Shown in pieces: positions 60,182 to 64,000 of a DNA stretch of 64,000 nt (its first letter is position 1; each line of letters starts with the position of its first letter). The stretch spans positions 124,001-188,000 of the forward strand of contig JBBIJO010000002.1 in NCBI GenBank assembly GCA_037445895.1. Reading direction: 5' to 3'. The position numbers were made by a program, and so were the translations under genes. The DNA is from JBBIJO01 sp037445895 (GTDB lineage Bacteria; Bacteroidota; Ignavibacteria; Kapaibacteriales; UBA2268). Under the pieces are notes generated by a model. That model was given only the letters and a program-made list of their open reading frames with translations. It made no database searches and had not been told where the DNA came from.

Positions 60182-61438
60182 ATGAATCAAATTGCACAAA
60201 CTTTAATAAAGGAGCCACCTGTTGCGCTGCGGTGGTCTGTCCTTGGCGTTGTCTCGATTGCGATGTTCGGTAACTACTACGTTTACGATTCAATTTCTCC
60301 GCTTGCCGATGTCCTTGCAAAGCAGTTATACTTCACCGACGATAACATTGGATTGCTACAAGGAATTTACAGCCTTCCTAATGTAATTATGGTTGCAATA
60401 GGAGGTATGATAATTGACCGAATTGGGACTCGGCGAGCAAACTTACTCTTTTCACTATTCTGTATGGTTGGTGCTTTTATAACTTTCGTTCGTGGGGAAT
60501 TGACTACGATGGTTGCTGGAAGGCTAATCTTTGGTTTAGGAGCCGAATCTTTAATCGTTTCAATTACAACTACACTTGCCAAATGGTTCAAGGGGAAAGA
60601 ACTATCTTTTGCCTTTGGATTGAACCTTACTATTGCACGATTAGGCTCGTTCGCTGCACTTAACTCACCAACTTGGGCAAAATCGTTTTACGACAATTGG
60701 CAGGGTCCTTTGCTGATTTCATTTGTTGCATCTTTGGTTTCTGTCATCGCTGTCCTTTCATACTTCGTTGTCGATGTTTGGTCGCGTCGAAAATATGTTC
60801 TTGGCGAGGAGAAGAAACAAGAGAAAATAATCTTTAGGGATGTATTAAAATATAACTCTGCTTTCTGGTTCATTACATTATTGTGTGTAACTTTTTATTC
60901 TGCGATGTTTCCTTTTCAAACGTTTGCAATTAAATTTTTTCAGGAAGCTCACGGTGTAACTCGAGAACAAGCGGGTTTCCTTTCAAGTATTTTAACGCTT
61001 TCGGCAATGATTATGACACCCCTGTTCGGAATACTTGTTGATAAAATTGGAAAACGGGCACGACTGATGATTCTTGGTTCTTTTTTAATAATTCCAGTAT
61101 ATTTAATAATGGGATATACCAGAATCTCGCTATTCGTTCCTATGTCGGTGATGGGAATTGCTTTTTCCTTAATTCCAGCGGTTATGTGGCCCTCTGTTGC
61201 TATTGTTGTTCCACAAGAAAAACTCGGCACTGCTTATGGGGTAATGACAATGGTTCAAAACGTCGGCTTATTTTTAACTAATATAGCAATAGGTTACATT
61301 AACGAAAAAACAGGTGGTTATACCGCCGGTATGTGGATTTTCTCAATTTTTGGTATTTTAGGAGTTACTTTTGGATACTTTCTAATAAAAGTAAACAGAA
61401 AAGCAAAAGAATTTGACCTTGAAAAACCTAAGTTTTGA
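60182..61438 (+). CDS. Major facilitator superfamily transporter
   Basis: 418 residues with 12 predicted membrane segments and a cytosolic loop at ~200-220. The loop after TM2 carries a GMIIDRIGTRRANLL sequence, the MFS motif A, repeated in the second half as GILVDKIGKRARLMI. No signature fixes the substrate; it resembles OFA/ACS-type organic anion carriers. It starts 20 bases after the YfhO-like gene and probably shares its transcript. Confidence 0.92.
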   Translation: MNQIAQTLIKEPPVALRWSVLGVVSIAMFGNYYVYDSISPLADVLAKQLYFTDDNIGLLQGIYSLPNVIMVAIGGMIIDRIGTRRANLLFSLFCMVGAFITFVRGELTTMVAGRLIFGLGAESLIVSITTTLAKWFKGKELSFAFGLNLTIARLGSFAALNSPTWAKSFYDNWQGPLLISFVASLVSVIAVLSYFVVDVWSRRKYVLGEEKKQEKIIFRDVLKYNSAFWFITLLCVTFYSAMFPFQTFAIKFFQEAHGVTREQAGFLSSILTLSAMIMTPLFGILVDKIGKRARLMILGSFLIIPVYLIMGYTRISLFVPMSVMGIAFSLIPAVMWPSVAIVVPQEKLGTAYGVMTMVQNVGLFLTNIAIGYINEKTGGYTAGMWIFSIFGILGVTFGYFLIKVNRKAKEFDLEKPKF

Positions 61439-61483
61439 TGGGTTGGGAAATACGATATTGTAAAAAATTTAAGGGATGTTGTT

Positions 61484-62449
61484 ATGGCTCGAAAAAAAAT
61501 GACTTTGGAAGACGCAGCGCGCATTGCTCTGCAAGAATATCTTGGATTAACATCAGTTGAAACACTTCTTGTTCTTTCCGATGAACCCCTTCGGGAGATA
61601 GGTCTTGTTTTTTTTAGTGTAGGAAAGGAAATAGCGTATGAATCATTTTATGCTGAAATAAAACCTCGAAAAATAAACGGAGAAGAACCTCCCGAGCCAA
61701 TCGCTAATCTAATGCAGGAAGTGGACGTTGTTGTTTGCCCAATGAGCAAATCTATCACCCATACAACTTCGCGAATAGAGGCTTCGAAACTCGGAGTCCG
61801 TATTGCAACTATGCCGGGGATTACCGAGGATATGATGCTTCGCTGTTTAAGCGCCGATGCTGATAAAATTCTCAAAACAACCAAAAAGGTTGCTCGCCGT
61901 ATGGAAGGGGTTTCGACTATTAGAATTACTACCGATTTAGGAACCGACATAACACTCCCAGTTAAAAATAGGACTATTATCCAAAGCACGGGAATTTTAA
62001 AGAAGATTGGTGAATACGGAAATCTTCCATCGGGCGAAGTTTATCTTGCACCGTGGGAAAAACAGACAAATGGTGTTATCGTATTCGACGGCTCTATTAG
62101 CGGAATTGGTTTGCTCAAAGACCCGATTCGTGTCTTCGTCGAAGATGGACTTGGAGTCGATTTCGAAGGTGGCGAGGAAGCGAAACAACTTTACGAAATG
62201 CTTAGAAGTGTTGGACAGCAAGCCTTTGCTATTGGTGAATTCGGAATCGGAACAAATTACAAAGCACAAATAACCGGAAAGATTTTAGAAGACGAGAAGG
62301 TTCTTGGAACTGTCCATATCGCTTTTGGCAACAATCTAACGATGGGGGGAAAAATTAAAGTTAAAAGTCACGTCGATGGAATTATAACAAAACCCAATGT
62401 CTATTTCGACGACCAATTAGTTATGAAAGAAGGTAAATTGTTGATATAG
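61484..62449 (+). CDS. Aminopeptidase, M29-like
   Basis: 321 residues, cytosolic. It resembles family M29 metalloaminopeptidases: GEYGNLPSGEVYLAPWE, VFDGSISGIGLL, the Glu in IGEFGIGTN (~255), Glu and His in LEDEKVLGTVHIAFGNN (~275) and the His/Asp pair in KSHVDGII (~300), which match the usual metal ligands. Classical M29 enzymes are ~370-410 residues, so this is a shorter form. AAGGGAT precedes the ATG. It starts 45 bases after the MFS gene and 3 bases before the L,D-transpeptidase. Confidence 0.85.
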   Translation: MARKKMTLEDAARIALQEYLGLTSVETLLVLSDEPLREIGLVFFSVGKEIAYESFYAEIKPRKINGEEPPEPIANLMQEVDVVVCPMSKSITHTTSRIEASKLGVRIATMPGITEDMMLRCLSADADKILKTTKKVARRMEGVSTIRITTDLGTDITLPVKNRTIIQSTGILKKIGEYGNLPSGEVYLAPWEKQTNGVIVFDGSISGIGLLKDPIRVFVEDGLGVDFEGGEEAKQLYEMLRSVGQQAFAIGEFGIGTNYKAQITGKILEDEKVLGTVHIAFGNNLTMGGKIKVKSHVDGIITKPNVYFDDQLVMKEGKLLI

Positions 62450-62452
62450 ACT

Positions 62453-63460
62453 ATGAAAACCGTTTGCTGGCTCGCTGTTTCATTTTTGCTGTTTTTTTCG
62501 CTTACAGAATTCATTATTTCGCAAAACGAAGTGCCACACTTTCCTATCGTCAATTACAAAACTGTCGTCTTCAAAAACTCAACCGAATTCAATAAGTTTA
62601 TAAAAGAGCATCAACCACAAAAATTCAATAAAATCAAATATCGAGTTATAACAACATTGAATCGGAAAGAACTCCGGTATTTTCGTTTGAATCAAAAAAT
62701 CGTTGTTCCCGATACTTACATCGACGACTTACGTGCATATTCAGTGTTTCCTTTATACTACGAAGGAGCAAAAGACATCCCTAAACTAATACTGGTATCG
62801 AATGTTTACCAATGCTATGCCTGTTACGAATTTGGGAACCTGGTTCGCTTCGCGGCAGCCAATACTGGGAAAAAAACAACCCCAACGTATCCTGGTCGTT
62901 ACAGTCTGTATTGGCGAGAGCGTTTGCGGCGTTCTTCTTTCAACGACGAATGGGTGATGCCATTTACTTGGAATTTCCATTTGCTGATTGGTGCTGCATT
63001 TCATCAGTTTGCAATGCCTGGCTATCCGGTTTCCCATTCCTGTATTCGACAATTCAAAGAAGATGCAGAATGGCTTTTTAATTGGGGCGAGGGAGCAAAA
63101 TACAAACCAAAAACTGGATATGTTCCATTTTCCGGAACCCCTGTGATTATTATAGATTTCTTCGATTTTGTGAAATCAGAGCGACGTTGGCTCGACTTGA
63201 CCTCGAATCAACTTAAAATCCAAGGGCTTCCGCCGCACCCCCTCGAAGTAGAAGAAGCTCTTATTCCAATACAGCACGTTCCACCAGAATTTCGTAACCT
63301 ATTGAGCAAGAAAGACTTTAAGCGATATAAATACGCGGAAGATACTTTGAAAGCTCGCGGTGTTCTACCAAAAAATATTCGACTTACACCCTCGAAATCT
63401 TTGCAAAAAAATAGGACAAAGGACACCTCGAAAGTTACTCAACGAGCAAAACAGCCATAG
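62453..63460 (+). CDS. L,D-transpeptidase (YkuD-like) with an altered catalytic motif
   Basis: 335 residues. Signal peptide ~1-24 (LAVSFLLFFSLTEFIISQ). A substrate-binding-like stretch follows, then the YkuD domain (~115-245): RFAAANTGKKTTPTYPGRYS, FHQFAMPGYPVSHSCIRQ. The canonical active site is H-x(n)-[S/T]-H-G-C-x-[N/R]; here it reads SHSC-IR, with Ser in place of Gly next to the catalytic Cys. The C-terminal ~75 residues are basic, suited to binding the wall. It should crosslink peptidoglycan or attach proteins to it. It follows the aminopeptidase gene by 3 bases. Confidence 0.87.
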   Translation: MKTVCWLAVSFLLFFSLTEFIISQNEVPHFPIVNYKTVVFKNSTEFNKFIKEHQPQKFNKIKYRVITTLNRKELRYFRLNQKIVVPDTYIDDLRAYSVFPLYYEGAKDIPKLILVSNVYQCYACYEFGNLVRFAAANTGKKTTPTYPGRYSLYWRERLRRSSFNDEWVMPFTWNFHLLIGAAFHQFAMPGYPVSHSCIRQFKEDAEWLFNWGEGAKYKPKTGYVPFSGTPVIIIDFFDFVKSERRWLDLTSNQLKIQGLPPHPLEVEEALIPIQHVPPEFRNLLSKKDFKRYKYAEDTLKARGVLPKNIRLTPSKSLQKNRTKDTSKVTQRAKQP

Positions 63461-63558
63461 AACATCCCCAATTGATAGTCCCTCTCTTCGTTTAAACAAA
63501 GAATCGCAACTTCTTAATTCCATTTACAAACTCGTCTTTCTAATGTGGAATCCTTTGG

Positions 63559-64000
63559 TCATTCGAACACCGGGAATTTATTCGGCAATTCAATTGCAAA
63601 CGTAGTGCCTTTACCAACATTCGTATCTTTAATATAGATTTTGCTTTTGTGGTAGTCTTCGATAATTCGTTTGCAAAAAGTTAGCCCAATACCCCAGCCT
63701 CTTTTCTTTGTTGTAAAGCCGGGTTGGAAAGCGTATCGTCGCTGTTTTGCTGTCATACCGCGTCCGTTGTCGGTAATCTGGATAAAGATTTTCCTTTTTG
63801 TTTGCTGAATTGTTATCTTAACAAATCCCTTTTCGCTTTCTATTGATTCGAAAGAATTTTTTAAAAGATTTTCAATTACCCAGGAAAAGAGCACAGGATT
63901 AACATCGACAAATATAGTTTTTTGTGGATAATCTCGGATTAATGCAATTTTTTTCCCAAGATGTGGAACTCTCCGCTCGAAGTAATCAATAATTTCGTCG
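63559..64000 (-). CDS. Sensor histidine kinase, C-terminal part (runs off the right edge)
   Basis: The last ~147 residues of a histidine kinase; its start lies beyond the window. The frame continues to base 64000 without a stop (DEIIDYFERRVPHLGKKIAL). The ATPase domain is clear: N-box VNPVLFSWVIENLLKNSFES, G1 ITDNGRGM, F-box YAFQPGFTTKKRGWGIGL and G2 GKGTTFAIELP. FTTK-GWGIGL is typical of soluble NtrB-like kinases. It converges with the L,D-transpeptidase gene across a 98-base gap with no clear terminator. Confidence 0.92.
   Translation of the reverse strand, partial: DEIIDYFERRVPHLGKKIALIRDYPQKTIFVDVNPVLFSWVIENLLKNSFESIESEKGFVKITIQQTKRKIFIQITDNGRGMTAKQRRYAFQPGFTTKKRGWGIGLTFCKRIIEDYHKSKIYIKDTNVGKGTTFAIELPNKFPVFE

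Noticed and set aside
1..64000. tRNA, rRNA, CRISPR, insertion sequence or prophage
   Set aside because: I read all intergenic gaps on both strands and found no T-loop sequence, spacer-repeat pattern, transposase or phage gene.

Overview
The window is AT-rich chromosomal DNA from a Gram-negative bacterium, most likely of the wider Bacteroidota/Chlorobiota assemblage, in the Ignavibacteria or Kapabacteria style. The lineage is an inference. It rests on type IX secretion (T9SS) C-terminal sorting domains, OmpA-rich envelope proteins, a PorE-like lipoprotein and TAnnTTTG-like promoter boxes, found together with a flagellin cluster, which is uncommon in gliding Bacteroidetes. I saw no rRNA, tRNA, CRISPR array, IS element or prophage.

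Layout. 1-13.6 kb: the 5' part of pheT, two OmpA proteins that each carry two OmpA-type domains, a very large VWA / anchor-D / cohesin-like T9SS cargo protein, and a PAS-rich histidine kinase with a single-domain response regulator. 13.6-18.4 kb: housekeeping genes on the plus strand (asnS, trxA, pterin carbinolamine dehydratase, eno, phosphohexomutase). 18.6-24 kb: a DASS anion transporter, a GT4 glycosyltransferase, a FlgD-Ig-like secreted protein, and a coupled pair made of a tandem-HD protein and an eIF2B-like protein. 24.4-33.3 kb: a DUF2723 membrane protein, a patatin, a P2-type cation ATPase behind a structured leader with a small ORF, and a LolC/E-type permease with a tiny secreted protein. 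33.3-41.6 kb: an orphan hybrid kinase, a T9SS cargo protein, TlpA, an MsbA-like ABC exporter, an isochorismatase-family hydrolase and an orphaned T9SS sorting-domain fragment.

41.7-50 kb is the most distinctive region. It is a minus-strand flagellar filament locus: flagellin under a sigma-28-type promoter, then fliS, fliD, flaG, a chaperone-like gene and a FlgM-like gene. Next comes a 1.3-kilo-residue protein that strings together two methyltransferase-like domains, three glycosyltransferase-like domains and TPR-like repeats. I propose it as a flagellin glycosylation enzyme. Two compound hairpins that share an inner TTGC-N4-GCAA stem punctuate this locus.

50-56.8 kb is an apparent minus-strand envelope operon: PorE-like PD40/OmpA lipoprotein, class A PBP, FAH-family hydrolase and two lipoproteins. 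57-63.5 kb is a plus-strand run: methyltransferase, YfhO-like membrane protein, MFS transporter, M29-like aminopeptidase and L,D-transpeptidase. The window ends inside a histidine kinase. Overall the content is cell-surface construction, secretion, signalling and motility mixed with core metabolism. Domain assignments are by eye; no database search was possible.
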